Part shown: positions 1 to 7,688 of the stretch, in pieces
Layout: every line of letters begins with the position of its first letter
Numbering within the stretch: the first letter of the stretch is position 1
NCBI GenBank assembly: GCA_965231905.1
Contig: CBDDOO010000001.1
Location: 434,001 to 498,000, forward strand
DNA: 64,000 nucleotides
Reading direction: 5' to 3'
Origin: G963663315 sp965231905
GTDB lineage: Bacteria > Pseudomonadota > Gammaproteobacteria > Arenicellales > Poriferihabitantaceae
Notes under the pieces: generated by a model
What the model saw: only the letters and a program-made list of their open reading frames with translations
What the model was told of the DNA's origin: nothing
Database searches by the model: none
Translations under genes and position numbers: made by a program

Positions 1-2
1 GC

Positions 3-569
3 GAGGACGGGCGGCTGGTTCCCTGGCGAATGCTGCGCGCTGCGAGTCTGCTGAATTCCGAGTTCATCGTTTCGGTCTTCGCCGATGGCAAGCCAGTCGC
101 TAATGCCAGCGTTCTGGTCCTGATGACAAACAAGACCTGGAAACGGGCTGTGACTGACAAAAACGGAGAGGCGATGCCCAACCTGCATTCTGTTCATATT
201 CCGATGACCGTCTATGTGGCCATGGAAGATTTTACAGCGCATGTGGAGCGTGACTGGGTTCCGGCCGAATGTACGCTTCATATCGAACTGAAAGCGCTTC
301 CCAACGACAGTGGAGCCGTGTTTTTCGAGAACGGGCAGGGTCGCATTCCAGGGCTGACAGGGAGATTGAATCCCATCCGGGACAGTCAGGACAGATTGCA
401 TCTTTACGCGGACAACATTTCTGTGAACGATGGGGAGCGGCAGCCGGTTCCCTTCGCTATTGGTGAGGAGTTGCACGCCACCGACACCGATGGAAAGGAA
501 AAGCGGTTGCGCGTCGTCGATATCACGGGCCGGTCGGCCCTGATCGAGTACCATTCAACCCGCGATTAG
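3..569 (+). CDS. Hypothetical protein, 3' part (5' end outside window)
   Basis: The reading frame is open to the left edge, so the true start is probably outside the window; an internal ATG lies at 30. The visible 188 residues contain a beta-rich, Ig-like or carboxypeptidase-regulatory-like stretch (GKPVANASVLVL, then a TDKNGEA turn) followed by a region with GYIPGL-like (GRIPGLTGRLNP) and LYADNISV segments. I recall this tail as recurring at the C-terminus of unrelated accessory proteins, but I cannot assign a function. It is followed at 596 by the first copy of a 37-bp repeat and the convergent hepT gene. Confidence 0.55.
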   Translation, partial: EDGRLVPWRMLRAASLLNSEFIVSVFADGKPVANASVLVLMTNKTWKRAVTDKNGEAMPNLHSVHIPMTVYVAMEDFTAHVERDWVPAECTLHIELKALPNDSGAVFFENGQGRIPGLTGRLNPIRDSQDRLHLYADNISVNDGERQPVPFAIGEELHATDTDGKEKRLRVVDITGRSALIEYHSTRD

Positions 570-595
570 TAAGGAATCAGGTCATTAAACCCTTC

Positions 596-632
596 ACCGG
601 ATTGTATTATTCACAGGAATACAAGTAAACCG
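596..632 (-). repeat. 37-bp direct repeat, copy 1 (promoter-like)
   Basis: Exact 37-bp match to 1442-1478 in the same orientation. Read leftward it carries TTTACT, a 17-nt spacer and TACAAT, a good sigma-70-like promoter, with a perfect 7-bp inverted repeat (TTGTATT-N9-AATACAA) over the spacer and -10. This copy lies beyond the 3' end of hepT and points into the antisense strand of the preceding gene, so it drives no visible gene. It is probably a relic of another unit. Confidence 0.85.
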
Positions 633-671
633 AATACGAGTCCATCGCCTGTCACCATATTTGTTCGGCAG

Positions 672-1097
672 TCAATCATTTCCGGCAGATTCCTGGTTGT
701 TTCCTGGCGCCCGATCTGATCTTGAAATTGATACTTGTGTATCAATATCTGGCGACTTGATCTCTGCAAGCAGGGTCTGTACTACATGGCGCAATTCTGG
801 CAGGCTACTGGTTGCATAAAGCCAGACCAGACGCGGTGTCACATGGTCGTAGCCATGGGCCAGGTAGTTCCGAAAATCGATGATGCGGCGCATTTCGGGA
901 ATCCGACCGGCGAGATCTGGATGATCCGCATTCAGGCGATTGATCACTTCACCGATGATCTCGAACTTGCGTTCGACTGCGGCCTGCGTCCGCGCATCGG
1001 ACGAGTAGGCGGCACTGTCCATGCCGTCAATGAACAACTGTATGTCGGCACCCGCCTGATCAATGTCCGTCAATAGGACTCGGGGGTCACGTCGCAT
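672..1097 (-). CDS. hepT: HepT-like HEPN toxin (RNase)
   Basis: HEPN-domain toxin of the MntA/HepT type, 141 residues. The sequence shows the RX4HXY signature at R76-N-Y-L-A-H81-G-Y83. In characterised HepT proteins this is the ribonuclease centre, and its tyrosine is AMPylated by MntA to neutralise the toxin. I chose the ATG at 1097 because it gives a normal HEPN length and an 11-bp overlap with the upstream mntA; a longer frame to 1190 would run far into mntA. Gene order mntA then hepT, in one leftward transcript, is typical. A 96% identical 77-bp copy of its 3' end lies at 2870-2946. Confidence 0.9.
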   Translation of the reverse strand: MRRDPRVLLTDIDQAGADIQLFIDGMDSAAYSSDARTQAAVERKFEIIGEVINRLNADHPDLAGRIPEMRRIIDFRNYLAHGYDHVTPRLVWLYATSSLPELRHVVQTLLAEIKSPDIDTQVSISRSDRAPGNNQESAGND

Positions 1098-1398
1098 AAA
1101 CAAGTTCGCGGGATTCGTTGATGGAGGCACGCAGATACGGGTTGCGGAACTCGTGATTCTCGACCAGATCCACAGGGCGCCCCAAGACATCGCTCAGCGC
1201 GTCGACGAGGCCGAAGAACTGTTCGAGAGGCCGCAGGTCGCTGTCGGGACCGAACTCGACAAGGAAATCGGCGTCACTGGTGTCGGGGTTGAAATCCACG
1301 CTGCGCGCAGCTGACCCAAACACCTCAAGACGCACGACATCGTAGCGTTGGCAAAGTTCGGCCAGATACTCCTTCTTGTCAGCGATGGCGGGGTGCAT
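1087..1398 (-). CDS. mntA: MntA-like minimal nucleotidyltransferase antitoxin
   Basis: A 103-residue minimal nucleotidyltransferase. It has the pol-beta-type core FGSAARS (G28-S29) followed by D42-A-D44 and a later VDLV aspartate (about D77), the metal-binding triad of the family. In known MntA/HepT pairs this enzyme transfers AMP to the toxin's active-site tyrosine. It is first in the leftward operon, overlaps hepT by 11 bp, and lies 44 bp downstream of a promoter-like 37-bp repeat. All key residues are present, so the module looks functional. Confidence 0.9.
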   Translation of the reverse strand: MHPAIADKKEYLAELCQRYDVVRLEVFGSAARSVDFNPDTSDADFLVEFGPDSDLRPLEQFFGLVDALSDVLGRPVDLVENHEFRNPYLRASINESRELVYAT

Positions 1399-1441
1399 GC
1401 CTGACCCTCCCCGTGGGTGTCTCCGGATGAATGATATTGTT

Positions 1442-1478
1442 ACCGGATTGTATTATTCACAGGAATACAAGTAAACCG
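1442..1478 (-). promoter_or_regulatory. 37-bp direct repeat, copy 2: likely mntA-hepT promoter/operator
   Basis: Second exact copy of the 37-bp repeat, here 43 bp upstream of the mntA ATG. On the minus strand it reads TTTACT, 17 nt, TACAAT, with TTGTATT-N9-AATACAA across the spacer and -10, an operator-like symmetry. Toxin-antitoxin operons are commonly autoregulated, so this may be the binding site of the complex (inference). Confidence 0.65.
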
Positions 1479-1530
1479 GACATAAGTCCTCCTCTTGCCA
1501 CTGTTCTGCGTGACTGGTTCAAGGGAACGA

Positions 1531-2604
1531 TTAGTTGTCTGGAAATGCTTCCAGCAACCGGTCTGCGATTTTGGTCATCTGTGTGACGGCGTCATCTATG
1601 ACCCTGTCTCGTTCGACGCCGGTCTTGAGGCGGATGGGGATATACAGAGATCCGTTTTTATAGTCCTTCCCATCATCGAAGAGTGTACAGATCTTCTCAG
1701 AGTGACCAGCAACGCCAGAGAACTCTTTGTTATTGTAGTCGACCCTCCACCACAACGGCGTGACCCCGACATCGCGCCATACCTCAAGCTCAATCCCGAG
1801 CCACAAGCCAAATTTTCCTTGTACACGCAAGTAACGGCCAGCGGTGTAATATCCGTGAGTGGACTTCAAGCCCTTCGTGTCAGCGATTCCATTGCTTACG
1901 AGTTTATTTGTGATTTCTTCGATCAAGTCGCTATAGTTGATCAGGCGACGCGCTGTCTCTTGGTTGGTAACCTCATCAGAGCGAAGTGGCAGAAATGCTT
2001 CTGCATCCATCCGGTCCGTCAGCCCCCGTAGTTGGCGGATGTCCTGTCTGATGGCGTCGTGTCCTCCAAAATCGGCAGCGTACAGCAGTCTTTCCAAAAC
2101 GTATTTCCAGCTCGTGATCAGCATGGTCTTACCGTCAACTTCGGCCCAAATTACGGAGCCCTTGCCGGCGCCATCCTTCCATTTAAGCTGTGCTTCGTGG
2201 CATCGTACCTTGAGCTCGTTCCAAATCGTGGAGATTCTCTGCTCCGGAACGATGAACACGAGGGCGGACGGAGGGGGTTCTACCGTGAGATAGGATACGG
2301 GCTGGGCATCGGTCAGCCCGGCCCAGAATTTGTTCTCGATGAAGATATGACTATCACTGTCATAGATCGTCAAGTCCGGACGACTATCTCCATGTCCAAG
2401 TTCCGACTGGATGTGTACTGGCTTGAACTCCTTGAACTTGCTATTTGCTTCACGCAGCATGCCGAGGAACGACCAGGCAATATCCGGAGACGATTTCAGT
2501 ATGAAGGCGAGTGCCTGTGTTGCCGCAGGTTCGCTCGGAAGCGAACCACCAAGAACGACATGCGCCAGTACGCTATTCTGGGGTGTTGTAGCAGTATTTG
2601 ACAT
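1531..2604 (-). CDS. PD-(D/E)XK-superfamily nuclease-like protein
   Basis: 357 residues. The N-terminal half carries RPDLTIYD, a beta-strand and IENKFWAGL, giving P76-D77...E90-N-K92, the D...ExK core of the PD-(D/E)XK nuclease fold (restriction-like or repair-like). The C-terminal half has aromatic-rich strands (YLRVQGKFGLWLGIELEVW) of unknown role, perhaps a sensing or binding domain. A strong GGAGG seven bases before ATG 2604 supports the start. It sits directly behind the mntA-hepT module in the same orientation but has its own leader. I recognise no named family; standalone members of this type are frequent in defence regions. A diverged 3' remnant lies at 2811-2867. Confidence 0.8.
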   Translation of the reverse strand: MSNTATTPQNSVLAHVVLGGSLPSEPAATQALAFILKSSPDIAWSFLGMLREANSKFKEFKPVHIQSELGHGDSRPDLTIYDSDSHIFIENKFWAGLTDAQPVSYLTVEPPPSALVFIVPEQRISTIWNELKVRCHEAQLKWKDGAGKGSVIWAEVDGKTMLITSWKYVLERLLYAADFGGHDAIRQDIRQLRGLTDRMDAEAFLPLRSDEVTNQETARRLINYSDLIEEITNKLVSNGIADTKGLKSTHGYYTAGRYLRVQGKFGLWLGIELEVWRDVGVTPLWWRVDYNNKEFSGVAGHSEKICTLFDDGKDYKNGSLYIPIRLKTGVERDRVIDDAVTQMTKIADRLLEAFPDN

Positions 2605-2690
2605 GTCGAGGCCTCCAAATGAATAATACTACTATTACTGGATTTAAGGATACGGATGATTGTATCGGTTCAGGATGGCTTCTGGGTGTT

Positions 2691-2761
2691 GTAGGGGCGG
2701 GTCTCCGTGCCCGCCCGTTCCGGGCTCTGTTAATAATGGGCGACCACAGAGTTGCCCCTAC
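2691..2761. repeat. Dispersed GC-rich hairpin element, longest copy
   Basis: Begins with GTAGGGGCGGGT...GTGCCCGCCCG (2691-2717), the 27-bp palindromic unit found at five other places in this window, and runs to ...GCCCCTAC, so the whole 71 bp has GTAGGGGC/GCCCCTAC ends. It resembles a REP-like or small non-autonomous element. No gene is visible between 2605 and 3050; this element and two gene remnants fill most of it. Confidence 0.75.
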
Positions 2762-2810
2762 GCATCATTTATTACAGACCCTGCCATCAAAACCGCCCAT
2801 CACCATATAA

Positions 2811-2867
2811 CCATCGCCTGACGGCGCCTTCTACGACCTCGTCTCGTTCAATACTGGTCTTGAGACG
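2811..2867 (-). pseudogene. Remnant of a second nuclease gene, 3' part
   Basis: On the minus strand this encodes RLKTSIERDEVVEGAVRRW, clearly related to RLKTGVERDRVIDDAVTQM near the C-terminus of the nuclease at 1531-2604. Only about 19 codons survive, joined almost directly to the hepT remnant. This is a diverged paralogue fragment rather than a recent duplicate. Confidence 0.7.
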
Positions 2868-2869
2868 TT

Positions 2870-2946
2870 AATCATTTCCGGCAGATTCCTGGTTGTTTCC
2901 TGGCACCCGACCTGATCTTGAAATTGATACTTATGTATCAATATCT
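2870..2946 (-). pseudogene. Remnant of a second hepT gene, 3' end
   Basis: 77 bases that match the 3' end of hepT (674-750) with three mismatches. One of these creates a stop codon in the hepT frame (TAA where the intact gene has CAA). The fragment lacks the catalytic region and any mntA. With 2811-2867 it records a lost neighbouring copy of the nuclease and toxin units. Confidence 0.85.
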
Positions 2947-2971
2947 ATCAATTTTTCAATAATTGATAGAT
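2943..2971. repeat. AT-rich inverted repeat
   Basis: 11-bp perfect arms (2943-2953 and 2961-2971) around a 7-nt loop, at the edge of the hepT remnant and about 80 bp before the esterase start. It could be an operator or a weak terminator; nothing decides between them. Confidence 0.5.
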
Positions 2972-3050
2972 AAAGTGTTATTATTTCCTGCGAATCCACT
3001 TAATTTCGATAATCGGGACTGATTGATACTGATCCACCAACTATCAGTTT

Positions 3051-3977
3051 ATGGAAAAATATAATCTTGACCCTGAAATAAGCCGTTATCTGACAGATTC
3101 ATCACGGTATTACCCGGACGACCCAGGTCCCCGCACGATAGAAGACGAGCGTCGCTGCTATGATCAGATGTGCCGCGCTTATCAGGCGCCTATCCCCGAG
3201 GGGATATCGTTCACTGACAGTACGGTTGATGTCGCCAGCGGTGACCTGAAGATACGGACTTACGAAAAACCGGCGGCAGAAACGGATATCACGATTTTGT
3301 ATTTCCACGGTGGCGGGTTTATTCTGGGCGGCCTTGAAAGCCATCATTCCATTTGCGCTGAAATCACGGACCGGTGCGGGTATCGCCTGATCGCCGTGGA
3401 TTACCGGTTGGCGCCCGAATTCACCTGGCCAACCCAGGTTGAGGATGCCGTGGACGTGTTTCTGGCGCTGGACCGGGGAAAAACAATCGTAGCCGGCGAT
3501 TCCGCAGGCGGGTTGATAGCTGCGGCAGTGTGCGTGTCCCGGTGTGATCAGGAGCGGCAACCGGTTGGGCAGTTGTTGATTTACCCGGTATTGGGCGGGT
3601 ATCAATTCGATTACGATTCGTACCGGCTGTGGAGTGACGCTCCCGGCCTTTCCGGCGATGACGTTGAACGATACCTGAGTCTTTGGGCGCCTCCCCCGTT
3701 TCCCTGGTCCGACCCGATGTTTGCGCCCTTGAGTTTCGATCAGTTCGAAAAGCTGCCGCCCTGTATCGCCATCGCAGCCGAATATGATCCATTGAGGGAT
3801 GACGCCAGATTTTATGTTGAGAAGTTGAAGGGGGCTGGCGTGACGGCGGATTATTTTGAAGAGACGGGTTTGATCCACGGTTACCTGCGCGCGCGCCATT
3901 GCAGCGAGAAGGCCAGCCGAAGTTTTACCAGGATATGTGATGGCTTCCACAGTCTTGGCGAAAGAATCCGGGCGTGA
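3051..3977 (+). CDS. Alpha/beta hydrolase, hormone-sensitive-lipase-type esterase
   Basis: 308 residues. It shows the HSL-family oxyanion motif FHGGGF (about residues 86-91), DYRLAPE following it, the nucleophile elbow GDSAGG (about 150-155), a late Asp (AEYDPLRDD) and His (GLIHGY) consistent with a Ser-Asp-His triad. Members hydrolyse short acyl esters in the cytoplasm. The hydrolase is followed by cbtBA in the same direction but with a 144-bp gap, so it is probably a separate unit. The exact substrate cannot be told. Confidence 0.85.
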   Translation: MEKYNLDPEISRYLTDSSRYYPDDPGPRTIEDERRCYDQMCRAYQAPIPEGISFTDSTVDVASGDLKIRTYEKPAAETDITILYFHGGGFILGGLESHHSICAEITDRCGYRLIAVDYRLAPEFTWPTQVEDAVDVFLALDRGKTIVAGDSAGGLIAAAVCVSRCDQERQPVGQLLIYPVLGGYQFDYDSYRLWSDAPGLSGDDVERYLSLWAPPPFPWSDPMFAPLSFDQFEKLPPCIAIAAEYDPLRDDARFYVEKLKGAGVTADYFEETGLIHGYLRARHCSEKASRSFTRICDGFHSLGERIRA

Positions 3978-4121
3978 GTCCGGAGCGACATAAATCTGAT
4001 CAGTATGAATTCGTGGGAGTCATCGTAATCAGACTATCGACATTTCCGGCTTTGGTCGTCAAAATATCGGGTGGCGGTAATCAATCTTACTTAAACGTTG
4101 TAATACAGGAGAAATAAAATA

Positions 4122-4319
4122 ATGAGCGCTATACGACAGTCAATGAGCCAACTGACGGATATTCAAATGACCTCGGTTCCATGGTCGAAGGTGATCGGAA
4201 TCAGCGCCGCCATTGTGATGGGTGTATTCATCATTTATGCGGTCGGTTTCGCATCTCCTGATATCATCCACAACGCGGCGCACGACGGGCGTCATGGGTT
4301 GGCGTTTCCCTGTCACTAA
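4122..4319 (+). CDS. cbtB: CbtB cobalt transporter subunit
   Basis: 65-residue one-helix membrane protein ending HDGRHGLAFPCH, the His-rich C-terminus characteristic of CbtB, a small partner of CbtA in predicted cobalt uptake. The helix spans about residues 24-44. AGGAGA precedes the ATG. cbtA begins 12 bp downstream, so the two are co-transcribed. I looked for a cobalamin riboswitch in 3978-4121 and saw no convincing one. Confidence 0.9.
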   Translation: MSAIRQSMSQLTDIQMTSVPWSKVIGISAAIVMGVFIIYAVGFASPDIIHNAAHDGRHGLAFPCH

Positions 4320-4331
4320 GTTATCGACTGA

Positions 4332-5099
4332 ATGACAGGTAGCTTTATCTATCGTATTTTCTCAGCCGCGGTGATTGCCGGCGGGGTTGCGGGTCTGCTT
4401 CTCGCGGCTATCCAGCATTTCACCGTGGCGCCAATGATTCATGAGGCTGAGACCTACGAAACCGGCGTGGCCGACAGTGGTCATGACCAGGCCAATGACC
4501 ATGACCGGCAATCAGCCGGTTCCGGTGGAGGGCACGCGCACGACGGAGAAGCCTGGGCTCCACAGGATGGGTTTGAACGAAGTTTCTTCACATTTGCCAA
4601 CACCATGATCATCGGTATCGGTTTCGCGCTGCTTCTGGTCGCCTGCTATGCAATCAGGACAATGGTGTCGGAGTCCAGGATGATACAATCCCGAGTCAAC
4701 TGGCGGTGGGGTATTTTATGGGGGCTTGGTGGCTTTGCCGCATTTCATCTGGCTCCGGCCCTCGGATTGCCTCCGGAGTTGCCGGGCGCGGCGGGAGGGG
4801 ACTTGAGCGCCCGTCAGGTGTGGTGGTGGCTCACAGTGGCATTGACAGGTGGCGGTTTGCTGGCGCTCGCCTTTATGCCGGGTTTTACCCGATGGCTGGG
4901 TCTGGCGCTGATCGCAATACCTCATCTGCTCGGGGCGCCACAACCCGACAGCCATGCCGGTCTGGCGCCGCCTGAACTGGCCAGGGCTTTTGTCGTGGCT
5001 TCGCTGGTTACCAATGCGATTTTCTGGGCTGTGCTGGGTGCGGTGACCGGACTCCTTTATGATCGTCGTTTGACAGGCCGGAAAACGGCGGCCACATGA
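4332..5099 (+). CDS. cbtA: CbtA cobalt transporter
   Basis: 255-residue integral membrane protein with five to six hydrophobic segments and a His/Asp-rich loop (HDQANDHDRQ, GGGHAHDGE, about residues 50-75) likely to bind metal. It matches the CbtA family, whose genes usually accompany cobalamin or cobalt-enzyme genes. Here the nearest cobalt user is the nitrile hydratase at 24.5 kb. Direct biochemical proof for the family is limited; the assignment rests on family resemblance and on the cbtB partner. Confidence 0.9.
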   Translation: MTGSFIYRIFSAAVIAGGVAGLLLAAIQHFTVAPMIHEAETYETGVADSGHDQANDHDRQSAGSGGGHAHDGEAWAPQDGFERSFFTFANTMIIGIGFALLLVACYAIRTMVSESRMIQSRVNWRWGILWGLGGFAAFHLAPALGLPPELPGAAGGDLSARQVWWWLTVALTGGGLLALAFMPGFTRWLGLALIAIPHLLGAPQPDSHAGLAPPELARAFVVASLVTNAIFWAVLGAVTGLLYDRRLTGRKTAAT

Positions 5100-5162
5100 A
5101 CGGACGGTGCATTGCCTGCCTCCATGCACTGACCCGGGGGCGACCTGGAGTGGTCCCGGAGA

Positions 5163-5990
5163 TCAGGCTCCGTGCTTCAGGACCGCGTATGAATAAAGGT
5201 CGACCAGAGCGCTCAGGGAGGGCGCCGCGTCCGGCGCCACCCGTTTACCGACATCAAGCAGTCCTTCCGACCTGGACACCTTGAGTCTGGTTCGTTGCCC
5301 GAACACGTCCAGGTCATCAAATCCGGTCAGCCATTTTACATTGAGCAGTTTCTCGAACATGTCGGTGACCGCGGTGACCTGCTCAATGCCGGAGGTTCGG
5401 TCAATGATCCGCTTTGAAAAATAATCGAAAGCGATGCTGAATCGGGGCAGATCGCTGCATAGCTGGTCCAGAAAGCCGAAAAGCAGTTCGCCCGGCAGGT
5501 ACATGGTGTTGCCTTCCCAGATAAACAAGGCTGGTTGCCCGGGATCAAGTCCTGCTCCTGTCAGCAAAGCCGGCAGATCCGCCTCAAGATAGTTGCACGG
5601 TACGCCTGCGCACGGTGTCATGCCATGCTCTTTCAGAACCTGGTTCTTGAACGACAGAACGGCTGGCTGGTCCACATCGTAAAAGGTAACCCCCTCCGTC
5701 CGGAACACCTGGGCCCGCATATCGAAGCCGCAACCGAGCGTCACGATCTGGCGTATACCGTCTTCAATCCCGGTTTTGACGATTTCATCGAACAGGCAAA
5801 ACCGGTAACGGAGTACCTCCCTGGTCTCGGGAAGAGCCGCCTCAAGCTGGCTGGTTTTCACCTTGATGCCGTCATTGACGAACCATTTGGCATAAGGGTC
5901 GTTGCACAGGGGGCGTTCAGCATCATTTTCCATCGCGCGAAAACAGGCGATGACAAACGCGGTTGCGCCGATTTCATTAATGTCTGTCAT
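5163..5990 (-). CDS. Class I SAM-dependent methyltransferase, PPM/LCMT-like
   Basis: 275 residues from the ATG at 5990. The N-terminal ATAFVIACFRAMEND, then IVTLGCGFDMRAQVF (motif I), FYDVDQPAV and LFIWEGNTMYLP are typical of the leucine-carboxyl-methyltransferase-like (PPM, Omt) group. These enzymes methylate carboxyls or small molecules; the substrate here is unknown. The longer frame to 6164 has low-complexity sequence upstream and no good ribosome site, so I use the start preceded by GGTGAG. Confidence 0.85.
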   Translation of the reverse strand: MTDINEIGATAFVIACFRAMENDAERPLCNDPYAKWFVNDGIKVKTSQLEAALPETREVLRYRFCLFDEIVKTGIEDGIRQIVTLGCGFDMRAQVFRTEGVTFYDVDQPAVLSFKNQVLKEHGMTPCAGVPCNYLEADLPALLTGAGLDPGQPALFIWEGNTMYLPGELLFGFLDQLCSDLPRFSIAFDYFSKRIIDRTSGIEQVTAVTDMFEKLLNVKWLTGFDDLDVFGQRTRLKVSRSEGLLDVGKRVAPDAAPSLSALVDLYSYAVLKHGA

Positions 5991-6212
5991 GTCCGTCTCA
6001 CCGGTGGATAGCGGGTAAATGAAATTAGCATTACTGCCACATCCTTGTAAACCCTCCCTGCCACCCTCCCTGCCCTGCGTTATTTCCTGCACACCAGTGA
6101 ATAGCCTGACCTGAAAGTAAACAGGTGGAAATACCTGAAATACATAAGGTATAGTTGCAGGCATATCCCGGTCAGTTGTGGGCGGGGCGGCGCCGGACGT
6201 GGAGTAATAAAA

Positions 6213-7670
6213 GTGCAGCCAGACGAATATGCAAAGCTTGACGCAGTGGCTCTGGCCGCTGCGATCAAGCGCGGCGAGGTGACCTGCAGCGAGGTTATCG
6301 AGGCCGCGATCAGCGCGATTGAGTTGTTGAATCCGCGACTCAACGCAGTCGTCATCGAAAATTTCCAGAATGCGCGGTGGGCCGCTGCGTCGAACACCGC
6401 CGACAGCGCGCTTGCAGGGACGCCGTTTCTACTGAAGGATGTCAACGTGTTTACCCATGACATGCCAACCACGTTTTCCTGCCGGTTTTTCCGGGATGCC
6501 CGTCCTCGCGCTGACAGCGAAATTGTCAGACGCTGGCGCAATGCTGGCCTGATTGTGGCAGGAAAAACCAATACGCCTGAATTTGCGGAAGATTTTGTCT
6601 GTGAGCCGACCTTCCGCGGCGCCGCGCTCAACCCGTGGAATCCCGCAGTCACCACCGGGGGCAGCAGTGGAGGAGCGGGAGCCGCGGTGGCGTCCGGCAT
6701 GGCGCCTTTGGCCCATGGCACCGACCTGGGAGGCTCAATCCGGATTCCTGCCGCATGTTGTGGCGTATATGGCCTGAAACCGACCACCGGCCTGAATCCG
6801 GTGGACGCCTCTCATCAGGAACTGGCCAGCGGATTCAATTCCGATCACGTACTGACCCGCTCGGTTCGGGACAGCGCCGCCGCGCTGGACATCACCGCAA
6901 TACCGATTCCGGGATTCCGCTATCCGGTATCGAAGGCAGCGCCATCTTTTCTGGATTGCCTCCAGCAACCGCTTGAAAGACTGCGGGTCGGGGTCTGCAC
7001 CGATACTCCGTCCGGGCGGTCCACGCCGTCGAGCCAACAGGCCGCGGTACAGGTTGCCGCGGAGTTGTTTGAGGAAAACGGGCATGAATTGAGGGAGTAT
7101 TCGTTTCCTCAGGGTCTGGATCCGGGAGAGTGGACAGACACGTTGTGGATGTTCGACATCGTTTATGAGCTGGATCGGCAAATTAATCGGACAGGACGGC
7201 AGCCGGAAAACGGGGAGATGGAGGCCCTGACTCATTACATCAGAGAGAAAGTCAGGTCAATGAGCGCCATGGATCATTACCATGCGCGCTTGAATGCACA
7301 CCGGGCCAGCGTGAAAATCATGAATTCAATGATTGATCTGGATCTGCTCCTGACCCCGGCGCTCGGCAGTGACCCGGTACCCGTCGGCAGGCTCGACAGC
7401 CGCACAGCCGCATTCGATTATCAGCGCTGGGTCACACAGGGTTACCAGTTCGCTCCATTTTCCTATATCTGCAACGTCACCGGCCAGCCTGCCGCATCAC
7501 TGCCTGTATGGCTTTCGCCAGCCGAGCCTCCCTGCGCCATTCAGTTGGCGGGGCATCCGGGGCAGGACCACATCGTGCTGCAAGCCTCTGCGCTGATTGA
7601 AAAACACGGCGACTGGCATACTCATGTACCGCCGATTCACGTGACAGTGGCGAATTCCCCTTCACAATAG
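6213..7670 (+). CDS. Amidase, Ser-cisSer-Lys (amidase signature) family
   Basis: 485 residues from a GTG at 6213 with GGAG 10 bases upstream. Catalytic elements are visible: K75 (LLKDVN), GGSSGG with cis-Ser at about 150-151, and nucleophile S174 (DLGGSIR). Spacing matches the amidase signature family that hydrolyses amides to acid and ammonia. Neighbours on both sides are on the opposite strand, so it is a lone gene. One of three amidases in the window, possibly acting after nitrile hydratase. Confidence 0.88.
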   Translation: MQPDEYAKLDAVALAAAIKRGEVTCSEVIEAAISAIELLNPRLNAVVIENFQNARWAAASNTADSALAGTPFLLKDVNVFTHDMPTTFSCRFFRDARPRADSEIVRRWRNAGLIVAGKTNTPEFAEDFVCEPTFRGAALNPWNPAVTTGGSSGGAGAAVASGMAPLAHGTDLGGSIRIPAACCGVYGLKPTTGLNPVDASHQELASGFNSDHVLTRSVRDSAAALDITAIPIPGFRYPVSKAAPSFLDCLQQPLERLRVGVCTDTPSGRSTPSSQQAAVQVAAELFEENGHELREYSFPQGLDPGEWTDTLWMFDIVYELDRQINRTGRQPENGEMEALTHYIREKVRSMSAMDHYHARLNAHRASVKIMNSMIDLDLLLTPALGSDPVPVGRLDSRTAAFDYQRWVTQGYQFAPFSYICNVTGQPAASLPVWLSPAEPPCAIQLAGHPGQDHIVLQASALIEKHGDWHTHVPPIHVTVANSPSQ

Positions 7671-7688
7671 CCACTCAGGTATCCGCGA

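Noticed and set aside
1063..1314. Plus-strand frame opposite mntA and hepT
   Set aside because: Shadow frame; catalytic motifs are on the minus strand.
3102..3950. 282-residue minus-strand frame opposite the esterase
   Set aside because: The plus-strand frame has full esterase motifs; the antisense frame has none.
3978..4121. Cobalamin riboswitch before cbtB
   Set aside because: Searched by eye for the B12-box and a plausible long structured leader; the 144 bp do not show it.
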